A DNA stretch of 64,000 bases from Pseudomonas wayambapalatensis (GTDB lineage: Bacteria; Pseudomonadota; Gammaproteobacteria; Pseudomonadales; Pseudomonadaceae). Positions 33,087 through 44,192 of this stretch are shown here, in pieces. Numbering within the stretch: position 1 is the first letter of the stretch; every line of letters begins with the position of its first letter. Where the stretch lies: assembly GCA_014268975.2 (NCBI GenBank), contig CP077096.1, forward strand, positions 553,001-617,000. The letters run 5' to 3'. A model generated the notes under the pieces. The model was not told where the DNA came from. It saw only the letters and a list, made by a program, of their open reading frames with translations, and searched no databases. The position numbers were made by a program, and so were the translations under genes.

Positions 33087-33542
33087 TCAGGCAAAGCCTT
33101 GCTGGCGCCAGGCCTCGTATACCGTGACGGCCACGGTATTGGACAGGTTCAGGCTGCGACACCCGGGCCGCATCGGCAGGCGCAGGCGTTGCTCGGCGGG
33201 CAGGCTGTCCAGCACCTCGGCAGGCAGGCCGCGGCTTTCAGGGCCGAACAGGAAGGCATCGCCCGGCTGGTAGGCCACTTCATGGAAGGGGTGCGAGGCC
33301 TTGGTGGTGAAGGCGAACAGGCGCGGCTGCCCCAGGCTCTCCAGGCATGCTTCGAGGCTCTCGTGGCGCTTGAGCGTGGCATACTCGTGGTAATCCAGCC
33401 CCGCACGACGCAGGCGCTTGTCGTCCAGCTCGAAGCCGATCGGCTCGATCAGGTGCAGGTCGCAGCCGCTGTTGGCGCACAGGCGGATGATATTGCCGGT
33501 GTTCGGCGGAATTTCTGGTTGAAAGAGGATGACGTGAAACAT
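33087..33542 (-). CDS. trmL: TrmL, tRNA (cytidine/uridine-34 2'-O)-methyltransferase
   Basis: 151 residues from ATG 33542, the normal TrmL length. SPOUT-knot motifs are seen: [24 protein letters not shown] at the start, [10 protein letters not shown] in the middle and [17 protein letters not shown] at the end. It methylates the wobble ribose of tRNA-Leu isoacceptors. A frame extending upstream through the tandem repeats to 34136 exists, but TrmL ends where the family expects. Its ATG overlaps the start of the divergent gene. Confidence 0.92.
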   Translation of the reverse strand: MFHVILFQPEIPPNTGNIIRLCANSGCDLHLIEPIGFELDDKRLRRAGLDYHEYATLKRHESLEACLESLGQPRLFAFTTKASHPFHEVAYQPGDAFLFGPESRGLPAEVLDSLPAEQRLRLPMRPGCRSLNLSNTVAVTVYEAWRQQGFA

Positions 33543-33978
33543 GCACGGCTCCAGGCACGAAGATGACGAGCATTCTACCCTCGAACCGGACCCGCGTTCG
33601 AAGGCTTGGCCGCGTGTGTTGCTGTCGATGGCGATCGTCGGTGTGATGGTGGGGCTGATGATCGGTCGCCTGACCGCCCCTGACGTTCGTGTGCTCGAGC
33701 GGGTCGAGGTGGTGCAGGATGGCCTCGACCTGTGGTTCAACGAAGCCCCCAAGCTGCATGGCGAAAACGTCGAAGGGACGGTGGCCGTGGTGTTCCAGGC
33801 CGAGGGCAAGGCCCAGCGCGGACAGTTGAGTCTGCAGGGGCGGCCGGTGGGCTGGCGCTTGCAGCAGAGCGAGGAGGGGTTGGTACTGACGGTGGTTGCC
33901 GCGCGTCCTCTGAGCGGTACGTGGACCGCTGCAGAGGACGCTGGGCACTGGCGGGTGCAGGTCAGGCTGCACGAATAA
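33541..33978 (+). CDS. small protein with one N-terminal membrane anchor
   Basis: Up to 145 residues. The first possible ATG shares the CATG of the divergent trmL start, which is unusual; internal starts near residue 30 would still leave the membrane helix ([17 protein letters not shown]). The remainder is a soluble, mostly beta-like domain ([51 protein letters not shown]). The family is not recognised. The stop overlaps the start of the tandem repeat array. Confidence 0.6.
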   Translation: MHGSRHEDDEHSTLEPDPRSKAWPRVLLSMAIVGVMVGLMIGRLTAPDVRVLERVEVVQDGLDLWFNEAPKLHGENVEGTVAVVFQAEGKAQRGQLSLQGRPVGWRLQQSEEGLVLTVVAARPLSGTWTAAEDAGHWRVQVRLHE

Positions 33979-34204
33979 AAGAGGGGATGTCTCGGCCTGC
34001 CTGTACCAAGGTCCCCAAAACGGGCGATGTTGCGAATAAAAGAGGGAGTCCCGGCCTGCCTGTACCGAGGTCCCCAAAACGGGCGGTGTTGCGAATAAAA
34101 GAGGGAGTCCCGGCCTGCCTGTACCGAGGTCCCCAAAACGGGCGGTGTTGCGAATAAAAGAGGGGATATCCCGGCCTGCCTGTACCGAGGCCCCCGAAAC
34201 TGGA
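33977..34204. repeat. 59-bp tandem repeat, three full copies plus a partial fourth
   Basis: Copies start at 33977 (61 bases), 34038 (59), 34097 (59) and 34156 (partial). Each opens AAAAGAGGG, holds CCGGCCTGCCTGTACCGAGG and ends GTTGCGAAT. Copies two and three are identical. The array begins inside the stop codon of the 145-residue ORF. It is not a REP and has no CRISPR spacers. Confidence 0.95.
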
Positions 34205-34368
34205 GATACAGTACCTATTGCAGGGGGCGTGCCAGTTTTGAAAAGCACGGAAATACTGGGCTTTCAGGGCGGTTTTGCGAGGATTCAAGGGATTTGTGCC
34301 TTGCCGAGGTGCAAGTGGCACAGGATCGGTGCAGAGGAGGGCTGGTGGGGTAGGCAGGCTATGTTTTT

Positions 34369-34453
34369 GTAGGAGCGGGCTTGCCCGCGAAAAAGACACC
34401 GCGGTGCATGGCACGGGCTACGCCCGTGTTCGTGGGCAAGCCCGCTCCTACAG
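34369..34453. repeat. REP pair
   Basis: GTAGGAGCGGGCTTGCCCGC, a CACGGGCTACGCCCGTG hairpin and an inverted REP follow the tandem repeat array. Confidence 0.85.
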
Positions 34454-34503
34454 GAGCCGGGCTTGCTTTGGGATCGGATGAGCGCAGCGCGACGCGTCAG
34501 GCC

Positions 34504-35936
<1,433 letters not shown>

Positions 35937-35940
<4 letters not shown>

Positions 35941-37022
35941 GGGGCTGTGGCTCCTTGTTCCAGGGGCAGGAAGATCGAGAAGGTGGTATGGCCGGCATGG
36001 CTTTCACACTCGATCAGCCCCTGATGCTGACTGATGATGTTCTGGGTAATGGCCAGCCCGAGCCCGGTACCGTCCGGGCGCCCGCTGACCATGGGATAGA
36101 AGAGGGTGTCCTGCAGTTCCGAAGGAATGCCGGGGCCGTTGTCGATGATCTCGACCCGTGCCACCAGCCTGTGGCGCACATGGCCGATGGTGAACTGGCG
36201 CACCGCGCGGGTGCGCAGGGTGATGCGGCCCAGGCGCAGTTCGTTCTGCCCGCTGATCGCCTGCATGGCGTTGCGCACGATATTGAGTACGGCCTGGATC
36301 ATCTGCTCGCGGTCGATCAGCACGTCCGGCAGGCTCGGGTCGTAATCGCGCACCAGGGTGATTCCGCCCTGGCTTTCGGCCTCTACCAGGCTGCAGACAC
36401 GTTCGAGCACTTCGTGCACGTTGGTCATCGACAGCGACGGCAGCTTGTTCGAGCCGAGCATGCGGTCGACCAGGTTACGCAGGCGGTCGGCTTCTTCGAT
36501 GATGACGTTGGTGTAGTCGCGCAGGCCATCTTCGGGAAGCTCGCGGGCCAGCAGCTGGGCTGCGCCGCGGATGCCGCCGAGCGGGTTCTTGATCTCATGG
36601 GCGAGGCCGCGCACCAGCATCTTGGTGGTTTCCTGCTTGCTCAGCTGCGCTTCTTCCTTGGTGATGCGCAGCAGGCGGTCGCGCGGGTGGACTTCGAGCA
36701 GCAGCAGGGTGTTGCCCTGGTGCAGGATCGGCGTCACGGCGTAGTCGACGGTGATGCTCTGGCCGGTCAACGAGGTCAGTTGGGCTTCGCGCTTGGTGAA
36801 CGGGTGCGCCTGCTCCACGGCCTGGCGCAGGGAGTTGAGCGCCTCGGTCGATTCGGTGAACAGTTCACTGATGAACTGGCCATGGCTACGCTGGCCGCTG
36901 ACGGCCAGGAGCATTTCCGCTGCCGGATTCATGTACTCAAGGCGCAGTTCGCTGTTGAGCAGCAAGGTGGCAGTGGTCAGGTTGTCCAGTAGCAGACGGT
37001 GCTGTGCATCGCTGATGGTCAT
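35937..37022 (-). CDS. ntrB: NtrB (NRII), nitrogen sensor kinase
   Basis: 361 residues from ATG 37022. An N-terminal PAS domain precedes the H-box (GLAHEIKNPLGGIRGAAQLL, His142), and the ATP-binding motifs NIVRNAMQAI, DNGPGIPSEL and DGTGLGLAITQNI follow. It is cytoplasmic and controls NtrC phosphorylation in response to PII. A stem (CGCCCCTGG/CCAGGGGCG at 37064-37086) lies just upstream. The order ntrC-ntrB behind glnA is typical of Pseudomonas. Confidence 0.97.
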
Positions 37023-37285
37023 GTGGCGTCGTTGACCTCTTTTGGCGCTGTTCTGGCACATGGCGCCCCTGGTCGAGCCAGGGGCGGGCACGCTGGTATT
37101 CCGCTGATAGCCTGAAAATGCAAGAAACAAACCAAGGCTCCGAAAAGAAGCGGAATTGCCCGATAAAGCGCTGAGTATGCGCAAAATCGGCTCAGAAAAG
37201 CCTGGTTTACCGATTCTCCTGACCTAATTTGGGGTGCATTGCAGGGCGTTCAGCGGTTTTGTGCACCAATATAGAGCATGGAGCC

Positions 37286-37828
37286 TCAGGGGCGTTGGCA
37301 GAGGTTGGCGGTGGCCCGGATGAGGAACAGCCGACGCGGGGCGTCGCTGGAGCGCAAGGCAATGGCTTCGGCCAGTGCGTGGCCGCACTGCGCGGGAGGC
37401 GTCTGGTCGAAGCGGGCGAGGGCGTCGAGCAGTCGGCCTTGCAGCAGGTCCAGGCGCGGACGGATCTCGCTGGCGAGATCCTGGCGTGGGATGTCGGGGG
37501 CTTTTTGCAGCAGGTGCCATTGCGTGAGCAGGTGGTACTGCCTGAGCTTGTTGGCTTCTATCTGGTCGCTGAAGAACTGGCTGGCGCGTGCCGGATCCAG
37601 CCCGTGCTCGGGGGCAAGCTGGCTCACGTTCAACAGCACTTGTTGTTCGCGAGGGCTGTCCTGCACCGGCTGCTGGCGATCCCATTTATGCAGGGCGACC
37701 GCCTGGGCGATATCCAGCCGTTGTTCGATGCTGTCCAGCAGCGGGTCGAAGGTGGTGTCGGGTGGGGTGGCGTTCACGCAGCCGGACAGGGCAATGACGC
37801 AGAGCAGGGCAAGTGGCAGTGGGTGCAT
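37286..37828 (-). CDS. periplasmic chorismate mutase (AroQ gamma-type)
   Basis: 180 residues from ATG 37828, preceded by AGGAGA. A signal peptide with a lipobox-like ALSGC is followed by a helical AroQ domain (LLDSIEQRLDIAQAVALHKWDRQQPVQD, FFSDQIEANKLRQYHLLTQW). It would convert chorismate to prephenate outside the cytoplasm, as the exported *AroQ enzymes of Pseudomonas do; its purpose there is unsettled. It lies between ntrB and glnA, transcribed with them or after glnA's terminator. Confidence 0.83.
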   Translation of the reverse strand: MHPLPLALLCVIALSGCVNATPPDTTFDPLLDSIEQRLDIAQAVALHKWDRQQPVQDSPREQQVLLNVSQLAPEHGLDPARASQFFSDQIEANKLRQYHLLTQWHLLQKAPDIPRQDLASEIRPRLDLLQGRLLDALARFDQTPPAQCGHALAEAIALRSSDAPRRLFLIRATANLCQRP

Positions 37829-37911
37829 GGGAATCTCCTGGCAGGTGGAGATGCGAGTGTGGCCAATGCTGCTCGGTGCACCAGTAGGATGCGTCCGAAT
37901 GGCTTGAGTGT

Positions 37912-37945
37912 AAAAACAGAAACGGCCTCCCGAAGGAGGCCGTTT
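37912..37945. terminator. glnA terminator
   Basis: AAACGGCCTCC, loop CGAA, GGAGGCCGTTT (37920-37945) with an A-run at 37912-37916, giving a strong terminator on the minus strand after glnA. Confidence 0.88.
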
Positions 37946-37978
37946 CTCTAGACGGTCACGGCGCAAGCGCCGCGCGCA

Positions 37979-39385
37979 TCAAACGCTGTAGTACAGGTCG
38001 TATTCCAGCGGGTGAACGAAGGTACGGACCTTGATTTCTTCTTCGGACTTCAGCTCGATGTAGGCATCGATGAAGTCGTCGGAGAACACGCCGCCCTTGG
38101 TCAGGAACGCACGGCCCTTGTCCAGCTCTTCCAGGGCTTCTTTCAGGCTACCGCAAACCTGTGGGATTTCCTTGGCCTCTTCAGGCGGCAGGTCGTACAG
38201 GTTCTTGTCGGCGGCATCGCCTGGGTGGATCTTGTTCTGGATACCGTCCAGGCCGGCCATCAGCAGTGCGGCGAAGCACAGGTACGGGTTGGCAGCCGGG
38301 TCCGGGAAGCGCGCTTCGATGCGGCGGGCTTTCGGGCTGGAAACGTAAGGAATACGGATCGAGGCCGAACGGTTACGGGCCGAGTAGGCCAGCATGACCG
38401 GGGCTTCGAAGCCTGGTACCAGACGCTTGTAGGAGTTGGTGGCCGGGTTGGTGAAGCCGTTCAGGGCCTTACCGTGCTTGATGATGCCGCCGATGAAGTA
38501 CAGGGCGGTGTCGGACAGGCCGGCATAGCCTTCGCCGGAGAAGGTGTTCTTGCCGTCCTTGGAGATCGACATGTGAACGTGCATGCCCGAGCCGTTGTCG
38601 CCGTACAGCGGCTTCGGCATGAAGGTCGCGGTCTTGCCGTAGGCGTCGGCGACGTTGTGCACGCAGTACTTCAGGGTCTGGACTTCGTCAGCCTTGGTGA
38701 CCAGGGTGTTGAACTTCACACCGATCTCGTTCTGGCCGGCAGTCGCCACTTCGTGGTGGTGAACTTCGATGACCAGGCCCATTTCTTCCATGGCGTTGCA
38801 CATGGCAGTACGGATTTCGTGGTCGTGGTCGCACGGCGGAACCGGGAAGTAGCCGCCTTTGACGGCAGGGCGGTGGCCCTTGTTGCCGCCTTCGACGTCC
38901 TGGTCGGTCATCCAGGAGCCTTGTTCGGAGTAGATCTTGAACATCGAGCCGGAGATGTCAGACTTGAACTTGACCTGGTCGAAGATGAAGAACTCTGGCT
39001 CCGGGCCGACGAACACGGTGTCGCCGATGCCGGTGCTCTTCAGGAACTCTTCGGCACGCTTGGCGATGGCGCGTGGGTCGCGGTCGTAGCCTTGCATGGT
39101 GGACGGCTCGATCACGTCGCAGACCAGGATCAGGGTCGGCTCTTCGGTGAACGGGTCCAGCACGGCGGACGAGTCGTCCGGCAGCAGGATCATGTCGGAA
39201 GCTTCGATGCCTTTCCAGCCCTCGATGGAGGAGCCGTCGAACATCTTGCCAGCTTCGAAGAAGTCTTCATCCAGCGCATCGCGAGCCGGCATGGTGACGT
39301 GGTGCTGTTTGCCTTTGGTGTCCGTGAAACGCAGATCAATCCACTTGACGTCATGATCTTTGATGAGTTGAACCGACTTCGACAT
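37979..39385 (-). CDS. glnA: glutamine synthetase, type I beta
   Basis: 468 residues. Recognised blocks: the [10 protein letters not shown] start region, EPEFF with metal ligands, the NGSGMHVH and [23 protein letters not shown] segments and the adenylylation loop NLYDLPPEE. It joins ammonium to glutamate and is the main entry for nitrogen. Activity is normally adjusted by adenylylation and transcription by NtrC; the promoter region here carries matching elements. Confidence 0.98.
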   Translation of the reverse strand: MSKSVQLIKDHDVKWIDLRFTDTKGKQHHVTMPARDALDEDFFEAGKMFDGSSIEGWKGIEASDMILLPDDSSAVLDPFTEEPTLILVCDVIEPSTMQGYDRDPRAIAKRAEEFLKSTGIGDTVFVGPEPEFFIFDQVKFKSDISGSMFKIYSEQGSWMTDQDVEGGNKGHRPAVKGGYFPVPPCDHDHEIRTAMCNAMEEMGLVIEVHHHEVATAGQNEIGVKFNTLVTKADEVQTLKYCVHNVADAYGKTATFMPKPLYGDNGSGMHVHMSISKDGKNTFSGEGYAGLSDTALYFIGGIIKHGKALNGFTNPATNSYKRLVPGFEAPVMLAYSARNRSASIRIPYVSSPKARRIEARFPDPAANPYLCFAALLMAGLDGIQNKIHPGDAADKNLYDLPPEEAKEIPQVCGSLKEALEELDKGRAFLTKGGVFSDDFIDAYIELKSEEEIKVRTFVHPLEYDLYYSV

Positions 39386-39484
39386 GTTGTCCTCCGGATG
39401 GTCTAGGGTGCGCTTGGCCGCTGCCCTGGAAAAAGGGTGTCGCCGGGCGCGGATAGTCGGCCAAGCTTACCTGCATCACAAGGG

Positions 39485-39500
39485 AGCAAATTGCATGCCA
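39485..39500 (-). promoter_or_regulatory. sigma-54 promoter of glnA
   Basis: On the minus strand TGGCAT-GCAAT-TTGCT fits the -24/-12 consensus. It lies about 100 bases before the glnA ATG. Confidence 0.8.
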
Positions 39501-39573
39501 GTGCCCGAAAATGGCGAGGGCGCCATGAAAATGGGCGTTTGCGGGCGTTTGGCGAGGGAAGGGTGTGAGGCTG

Positions 39574-39590
39574 TGCACTCATAAAAGGCA
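39574..39590 (-). promoter_or_regulatory. NtrC site candidate 1 upstream of glnA
   Basis: TGCACTCATAAAAGGCA (plus strand) resembles the NtrC dyad, with its centre about 108 bases before the predicted transcript start. Confidence 0.45.
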
Positions 39591-39604
39591 TTTCCTTGCG
39601 ACAA

Positions 39605-39621
39605 TGCTTCATTTTGGTGCG
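39605..39621 (-). promoter_or_regulatory. NtrC site candidate 2 upstream of glnA
   Basis: TGCTTCATTTTGGTGCG (plus strand) has a good GGTGC half-site; its centre is about 139 bases before the predicted transcript start. Confidence 0.45.
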
Positions 39622-39651
39622 CTTATTTGTGCGTGATGCGTTTTTTGAGGG

Positions 39652-39732
39652 CCTCTTCGCGGGCAAGCCCGCTCCCACGGGGTTGCCGGTGGGCGCAGAT
39701 CCTGTAGGAGCGGGCTTGCCCGCGAAAGGGCC
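39652..39732. repeat. REP pair
   Basis: Two REP units (CGCGGGCAAGCCCGCTCC and GGAGCGGGCTTGCCCGCG) in inverted orientation between the glnA and thiI promoters. Confidence 0.85.
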
Positions 39733-39865
39733 TTTGCAAGCGCCATCAATCCCACCCGAAAGCCCTCGAACAAACCTCTGATCAAAAGTTGCTCAAACCT
39801 CGAGCCATTTCCGCTATAATTCGCGCCCCTCATTTTCGGCAGGCCCCGGGCGCGCTGTTAACTCA

Positions 39866-41320
39866 ATGAAACTTATCGTCAAAGTCTTCCCAGAGATCAC
39901 CATCAAGAGTCGGCCGGTGCGCAAGCGCTTCATCCGCCAGCTCGGCAAGAACATCCGCAACGTGCTCAAGGATCTGGATCCGGAGCTCGTGGTCGATGGT
40001 GTCTGGGATAACCTCGAAGTGGTCACCCGCATCGAGGACGAGAAGATCCAGCGCGAGATGATCGAACGCCTGACCTGCACCCCAGGGATCACCCACTTCC
40101 TGCAGGTGCAGGAATATCCGCTGGGCGACTTCGACGACATCGTCGACAAATGCAGGCAGCACTTCGGCCACCTGCTGGCCGGCAAGCGTTTCGCTGTGCG
40201 CTGCAAGCGCGGTGGCCACCACGACTTCACCTCGATGGACGTCGATCGCTACGTCGGCAGCCAGCTGCGCCAGCAGTGCGGCGCCGCCGGCATCGACCTG
40301 AAGACCCCCGAAGTGATGGTGCGTATCGAGATCCGCGATCAGCGCCTGTACGTCATCCACAACCAGCACAATGGCATCGGCGGCTACCCGTTGGGTGCGC
40401 TGGAGCAGACGCTGGTGCTGATGTCCGGTGGTTTCGACTCCACCGTGGCCGCCTACCAGATGATGCGCCGCGGCCTGATGACCCACTTCTGCTTCTTCAA
40501 CCTCGGTGGCCGTGCCCACGAGCTGGGGGTGATGGAAGTCGCGCACTACCTGTGGAAGAAATACGGCAGCAGCCAGCGCGTGCTGTTCATCAGCGTGCCG
40601 TTCGAAGAAGTGGTCGGCGAGATTCTCGGCAAGGTCGACAACAGTTATATGGGCGTGACGCTCAAGCGCATGATGCTGCGTGCCGCGGCGCGCATGGCTG
40701 ACCGCCTGGAAATCGACGCCCTGGTCACCGGCGAGGCGATCTCGCAGGTTTCCAGCCAGACCCTGCCCAACCTTGCGATCATCGATTCGGCCACCGACAA
40801 GCTGGTGCTGCGCCCGCTGCTGGCCAGCCACAAGCAGGACATCATCGATACCGCCTACCAGATCGGCACCGCCGATTTCGCCAAGCACATGCCCGAGTAC
40901 TGCGGCGTGATCTCGGTGAACCCGACCACCCATGCCAAGCGCCACCGCATGGAGCATGAAGAGAAGCAGTTCGACATGGCGGTGCTCGAGCGCGCCCTGG
41001 AGCGCGCCAAGCTGATCTCCATCGACCACGTGATCGACGAGCTGGGCAAGGATATCGAGATCGAGGAAGTGGCCGAGGCGCTGCCGGGCCAGATCGTCAT
41101 CGACATTCGTCACCCTGACGCCCAGGAAGACGAACCGCTGCAGATCGAAGGCGTCGAAGTCCAGGCACTGCCGTTCTACGCGATCAACAGCAAGTTCAAG
41201 CAGCTCGATGCCAACCGCCAGTACCTGCTTTATTGCGACAAGGGTGTGATGAGCCGTCTGCACGCACACCACCTGCTCAGTGAGGGACATGCCAATGTGC
41301 GTGTTTATCGTCCGGCATAA
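39866..41320 (+). CDS. thiI: ThiI, tRNA 4-thiouridine synthase/sulfurtransferase
   Basis: 484 residues. A THUMP domain, the PP-loop [11 protein letters not shown] (near residue 190) that activates uridine-8 of tRNA with ATP, and a C-terminal rhodanese domain with its catalytic Cys ([11 protein letters not shown]) are present, together with the EYCGVIS cysteine. It makes s4U8 in tRNA and can supply sulfur for thiamine. Confidence 0.96.
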   Translation: MKLIVKVFPEITIKSRPVRKRFIRQLGKNIRNVLKDLDPELVVDGVWDNLEVVTRIEDEKIQREMIERLTCTPGITHFLQVQEYPLGDFDDIVDKCRQHFGHLLAGKRFAVRCKRGGHHDFTSMDVDRYVGSQLRQQCGAAGIDLKTPEVMVRIEIRDQRLYVIHNQHNGIGGYPLGALEQTLVLMSGGFDSTVAAYQMMRRGLMTHFCFFNLGGRAHELGVMEVAHYLWKKYGSSQRVLFISVPFEEVVGEILGKVDNSYMGVTLKRMMLRAAARMADRLEIDALVTGEAISQVSSQTLPNLAIIDSATDKLVLRPLLASHKQDIIDTAYQIGTADFAKHMPEYCGVISVNPTTHAKRHRMEHEEKQFDMAVLERALERAKLISIDHVIDELGKDIEIEEVAEALPGQIVIDIRHPDAQEDEPLQIEGVEVQALPFYAINSKFKQLDANRQYLLYCDKGVMSRLHAHHLLSEGHANVRVYRPA

Positions 41321-41447
41321 GACGCCAGGGCTGTATGGCGGCAGCATCCGCCATCGCCCTCCCGACCTGCGGGCCCGCTGAGCCTTTTACCTTCATATTG
41401 GCTGCCTAGACTGGCGGCAAACCGAATCCTCTGCACGAGATACAGTT

Positions 41448-43268
41448 GTGATCGAAAATCTGCGTAACATCGCCATCATCGCCCACGTTGACCATGGTAA
41501 AACCACCCTGGTCGACAAACTCCTGCGCCAGTCCGGCACCCTGGAGCGTAACGAGCTCAACGACGAGCGCGTCATGGACTCCAACGACCAGGAAAAAGAG
41601 CGCGGCATTACCATTCTGGCGAAGAACACCGCCATCAACTGGAACGGCTACCACATCAACATCGTCGACACCCCCGGCCACGCCGACTTCGGTGGCGAGG
41701 TAGAGCGTGTAATGTCGATGGTCGACTCGGTGCTGCTGCTGGTCGATGCCCAGGACGGCCCGATGCCGCAAACCCGCTTCGTGACCAAGAAAGCCTTCGA
41801 AGCCGGCCTCAAGCCAATCGTCGTGATCAACAAGGTCGACCGTCCGGGCGCGCGTCCTGACTGGGTTCTGGACCAGATCTTCGACCTGTTCGACAACCTC
41901 GGTGCCACCGACGAACAGCTGGACTTCAAAGTCGTCTACGCTTCGGCCCTGAACGGCATCGCCGGTCTGGACCACACCGAAATGGGTGAGGACATGACCG
42001 CGCTGTACCAGTCGATCGTCGACAACGTACCTGCGCCGGACGTTGACCGTGAAGGTCCGTTCCAGATGCAGATCTCGGCTCTGGACTACAACAGCTTCCT
42101 CGGTGTTATCGGCGTTGGCCGTATCGCCCGTGGTCGCGTCAAGCCGAACACCCCGGTTGTCGCCATCGACACCAACGGCAAGAAGCGCAACGGCCGTATC
42201 CTCAAGCTGATGGGCCACCACGGCCTGCACCGCGTCGACGTCGAAGAAGCCCAGGCTGGCGACATCGTCTGCATCAGCGGTTTCGACGAGCTGTTCATCT
42301 CCGACACCCTGTGCGCCCCGGACGCGGTAGAGGCGATGAAGCCGCTGACCGTCGACGAGCCAACCGTTTCGATGACCTTCCAGGTCAACGACTCGCCGTT
42401 CTGCGGTAAAGAAGGCAAGTTCGTCACCAGCCGCAACATCAAGGACCGTCTGGACAAGGAGCTGCTGTACAACGTAGCCCTGCGCGTTCAGGAAACCGAT
42501 TCCCCTGACAAGTTCAAGGTATCGGGCCGTGGTGAGCTGCACCTGTCGGTTCTGATCGAAACCATGCGTCGCGAAGGCTTCGAGATGGCCGTTGGTCGTC
42601 CTGAAGTGATCATCCGCGAAGTGGATGGCGTGAAGCAGGAACCGTTCGAGAACGTCACCATCGACATCCCTGAAGAATCCCAGGGCAAGGTCATGGAAGA
42701 GATGGGCCTGCGTAAGGGCGACCTGACCAACATGGTCCCGGATGGCAAAGGCCGTGTTCGCCTGGAGTACAACATCCCGGCCCGTGGTCTGATCGGTTTC
42801 CGTAACCAGTTCCTGACCCTGACCAACGGTGCAGGCATCCTGACCTCGATCTTCGATCGCTACGACACCATGAAGTCGGGCCAGATGTCCGGCCGTCTGA
42901 ACGGTGTTCTGGTTTCGGTCGAGACCGGCAAGGCCCTGACCTACTCGCTGGAAACCCTGCAGGCGCGCGGCAAGCTGTTCGTCGAGCACGGCCAGGAGAT
43001 CTACAACGGTCAGATCATCGGTCTGAACAGCCGTGACAACGACCTGGGCGTGAACCCGACCAAAGGCAAGAAGCTCGACAACATGCGTGCTTCGGGCAAG
43101 GACGAAGTCATCGCCCTGGTTCCGCCGGTTCGCCACACCCTCGAGCAGGCCCTGGAGTTCATCCAGGACGACGAGCTGTGCGAAGTCACGCCGAAGTCGA
43201 TCCGTCTGCGCAAGAAGATCCTGGACGAAGGCGAGCGTACCCGCGCTGCCAAGAAAGCCAAGAACTGA
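41448..43268 (+). CDS. typA: TypA/BipA, ribosome-associated translational GTPase
   Basis: 606 residues from a GTG. The GTPase motifs are AHVDHGKTT (P-loop), [18 protein letters not shown] and [11 protein letters not shown]; domains II to V follow to the basic tail [10 protein letters not shown]. It helps ribosome assembly and translation under stress. The last 60 bases and the terminator are repeated at 45631. Confidence 0.97.
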   Translation: MIENLRNIAIIAHVDHGKTTLVDKLLRQSGTLERNELNDERVMDSNDQEKERGITILAKNTAINWNGYHINIVDTPGHADFGGEVERVMSMVDSVLLLVDAQDGPMPQTRFVTKKAFEAGLKPIVVINKVDRPGARPDWVLDQIFDLFDNLGATDEQLDFKVVYASALNGIAGLDHTEMGEDMTALYQSIVDNVPAPDVDREGPFQMQISALDYNSFLGVIGVGRIARGRVKPNTPVVAIDTNGKKRNGRILKLMGHHGLHRVDVEEAQAGDIVCISGFDELFISDTLCAPDAVEAMKPLTVDEPTVSMTFQVNDSPFCGKEGKFVTSRNIKDRLDKELLYNVALRVQETDSPDKFKVSGRGELHLSVLIETMRREGFEMAVGRPEVIIREVDGVKQEPFENVTIDIPEESQGKVMEEMGLRKGDLTNMVPDGKGRVRLEYNIPARGLIGFRNQFLTLTNGAGILTSIFDRYDTMKSGQMSGRLNGVLVSVETGKALTYSLETLQARGKLFVEHGQEIYNGQIIGLNSRDNDLGVNPTKGKKLDNMRASGKDEVIALVPPVRHTLEQALEFIQDDELCEVTPKSIRLRKKILDEGERTRAAKKAKN

Positions 43269-43324
43269 GTTAGCTCAGGCTGAATGAAAACGCCCCCGGT
43301 CGAAAGGCCGGGGGCGTTTTTGTT
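43209..43324. repeat. 116-bp direct repeat, left copy (typA 3' end plus terminator)
   Basis: Covers the last 20 typA codons and the terminator (CGCCCCCGG at 43291-43299 with CCGGGGGCG at 43308-43316, then TTTTT). It matches 45631-45746 over 116 bases with one difference (CTGGAC here, CTCGAC there). Confidence 0.97.
43291..43321 (+). terminator. typA terminator
   Basis: CGCCCCCGG, loop TCGAAAGG, CCGGGGGCG, then five T. The same hairpin recurs in the right direct repeat (45713-45743). Confidence 0.9.
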
Positions 43325-43602
43325 GGTGGCGTTATCGAACTCCTGTCATCGGAGTGTTGGTTTATATGAGGCAGCGGACGATAACGTTGCTTTTCTATGT
43401 GGGAAATTGCCCCGCACCAGCGTGAGATTTAAATTTTCGTTCCTGTTAATAACCTTGGATGTGGGTAAGCTATAGAAAAGCAAGGTGTTTTTCTTTCCTG
43501 GGGGCTGGCAGATTTTTTGTCGAGGCGTGTTTTTCCTCGTGTGCGAAACTCTATGAGTCTTTTATTTTTCTATCTCTTGTCGAGTATGCATGAGGAAGAA
43601 AA
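43325..43602. other. AT-rich non-coding start of the typA-tail cassette
   Basis: No gene is seen in these 278 bases, which are visibly AT-richer than the flanking genes. They would contain the promoter for the cassette. Confidence 0.5.
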
Positions 43603-44190
43603 ATGACTGGAGTTATTACCCATAAAGATATCTGTGTGATCGACGATGGGGTCGGTGATCAGGAACATGCAAAAGTTTTGCAGCTTTTAACCGAATCATT
43701 GTGGCGTTATGGGTGGCCCTATCCTTATTCGGCACTTGATCGCCCATGTTGGCATAGCTTTATCGCTGGCACTCGCAGGAATGAATTGGAAGATTGTGAG
43801 CAGGAACTGCGTGAGTGTGCGGATTGGGGGTTCTTAGCGGATATCTGGGCACGTATAAAAGCAGTGCACATGCCGTCTGCCGTATTGCTAGGTGTCTATG
43901 CAAATGGACAGACAAGTGGCCAGGATGGTCCGATTCATCGTGACAATACGTCCGAGGCACCTGGGCGAACGGTGATGCTGTTCTGTAGTGAGCACTGGGC
44001 TACCTGTTGGGGAGGGGAGTTGATGTTTTATGACTACGACAAGGAAAACATCGTCATGTCAGTTCAGCCCAAACCTCGAAGAGTTGTCATTTTCAATGGA
44101 GAGATACCGCACGGAGCACGGGCTCCGGCTGCGAGCTGCAATAGGCTGCGCATGAGCATCGCATTCAAGACGCTGATCAGGGAGTCGTAA
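43603..44190 (+). CDS. 2-oxoglutarate/Fe(II)-dependent oxygenase (prolyl-hydroxylase-like)
   Basis: 195 residues. The iron facial triad is readable: His112-x-Asp114 in GPIHRDN and His170 in NGEIPHG, with a 2-oxoglutarate-binding Arg181 or Arg183 after it (NRLRMSIAFK) and the usual WGGEL strand. Such enzymes hydroxylate a small molecule or a side chain (often Pro, Lys or Asp). It begins the cassette; the next gene starts two bases after its stop, implying a linked role. Its target may be the adjacent protein, but that is only inferred. Confidence 0.75.
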   Translation: MTGVITHKDICVIDDGVGDQEHAKVLQLLTESLWRYGWPYPYSALDRPCWHSFIAGTRRNELEDCEQELRECADWGFLADIWARIKAVHMPSAVLLGVYANGQTSGQDGPIHRDNTSEAPGRTVMLFCSEHWATCWGGELMFYDYDKENIVMSVQPKPRRVVIFNGEIPHGARAPAASCNRLRMSIAFKTLIRES

Positions 44191-44192
44191 AC

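Noticed and set aside
33543-34136. N-terminal extension of TrmL through the repeat region
   Set aside because: TrmL is about 150 residues and starts [14 protein letters not shown] at 33542; the extension is only the translated tandem repeat.
33977-34204. Tandem repeat considered as a CRISPR array
   Set aside because: Units of 59 bases follow each other without unique spacers, and no cas genes are present.
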